Assembly (NCBI RefSeq): GCF_964340395.1
Contig: NC_135551.1
Location: 22,526,003-22,590,002, forward strand
DNA: 64,000 nucleotides
Source: Glandiceps talaboti
Taxonomy: Eukaryota > Hemichordata > Enteropneusta > Spengelidae
Direction: 5' to 3'
A program made the translations under genes and the position numbers. Position 1 is the stretch's first letter. The number at the start of each line of letters is the position of its first letter. Shown one piece after another: positions 63,836 through 64,000 of this stretch. The notes beneath the pieces were generated by a model. The model ran no database searches. It worked only from the letters and a program-made list of their open reading frames with translations, and was not told where the DNA came from.

Positions 63836-64000
63836 ATATTATATGCATGCAAAGGGATATTATATCATTCCAAATATTTTCCCGCAATCAGCCGGAAAAC
63901 GCTTCTAACCTAAAGGATTTTGTTACTTCTCGTGTTCGACTCGAAGTGACAAGGGCCTTCCTGGCTGAATGACGAAAATATTGGGGGGCACTACCTAAAA

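Larger units (their letters stand above)
61100..64000. other. Right-hand region without a supported gene
   Basis: AT-rich DNA with the TATG array at 62391, a repeat pair at 63033 and 63747, the compound tetranucleotide tract at 63203, and a fragment of the GTCACT/AGTGAC repeat family at 63920-63995. Open frames here carry no domain signatures. Confidence 0.45.

Overview
This is a metazoan nuclear contig, not a bacterial one. It has spliced genes with GT-AG introns, AT-rich non-coding DNA, many microsatellites and minisatellites, and short fold-back transposons. The proteins identify an animal but not a phylum. A single CIN85/CD2AP gene and the huge number of TACATGTA-type words fit an invertebrate such as a lophotrochozoan, amphioxus or hemichordate; I cannot choose between them.

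Layout. (1) 2068-3385, minus strand: a three-exon gene for a GPI-anchored Ly6/uPAR three-finger protein, possibly with a 5' UTR exon ending at 4842. (2) 8161-44074, plus strand: a complete CIN85/CD2AP-type adaptor (SH3KBP1/CD2AP family). It has 13 coding exons and a predicted 577 aa: three SH3 domains, a proline-rich linker with a capping-protein-binding motif, and a C-terminal coiled coil. Its first exon carries only four coding bases and is followed by a 15.8-kb repeat-rich intron. (3) 50501-52935, plus: TIMM13 (mitochondrial small Tim chaperone), three exons, 95 aa. (4) 57651-59099, plus: an intronless 482-aa multi-pass membrane RING-H2 protein with a C-terminal GPNPP repeat, followed at once by ten copies of a 65-bp minisatellite. 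Two weaker candidate exons lie on the minus strand, at 56728-56908 and 60807-60942.

The rest is mostly repeats: long GA, CA, ACAT, TATG and AT arrays; minisatellites with units of about 25, 34, 60 and 65 bp; one tRNA-derived SINE; and at least seven MITE-like inverted-repeat elements. These include two 292-bp copies in opposite orientation 42 kb apart and two fold-back elements with 9-bp target duplications.

The genes have no evident shared pathway. The CIN85-like protein links receptor ubiquitination and endocytosis to actin, Tim13 works in the mitochondrial intermembrane space, and the Ly6 and RING proteins are membrane-associated. I found no clearly new multi-gene system. The less expected items are the unannotated-looking Ly6 gene, the orphan RING-H2 membrane protein with its minisatellite 3' end, the altered capping-protein motif, a possible 150-nt cassette exon, and the fold-back transposon families.
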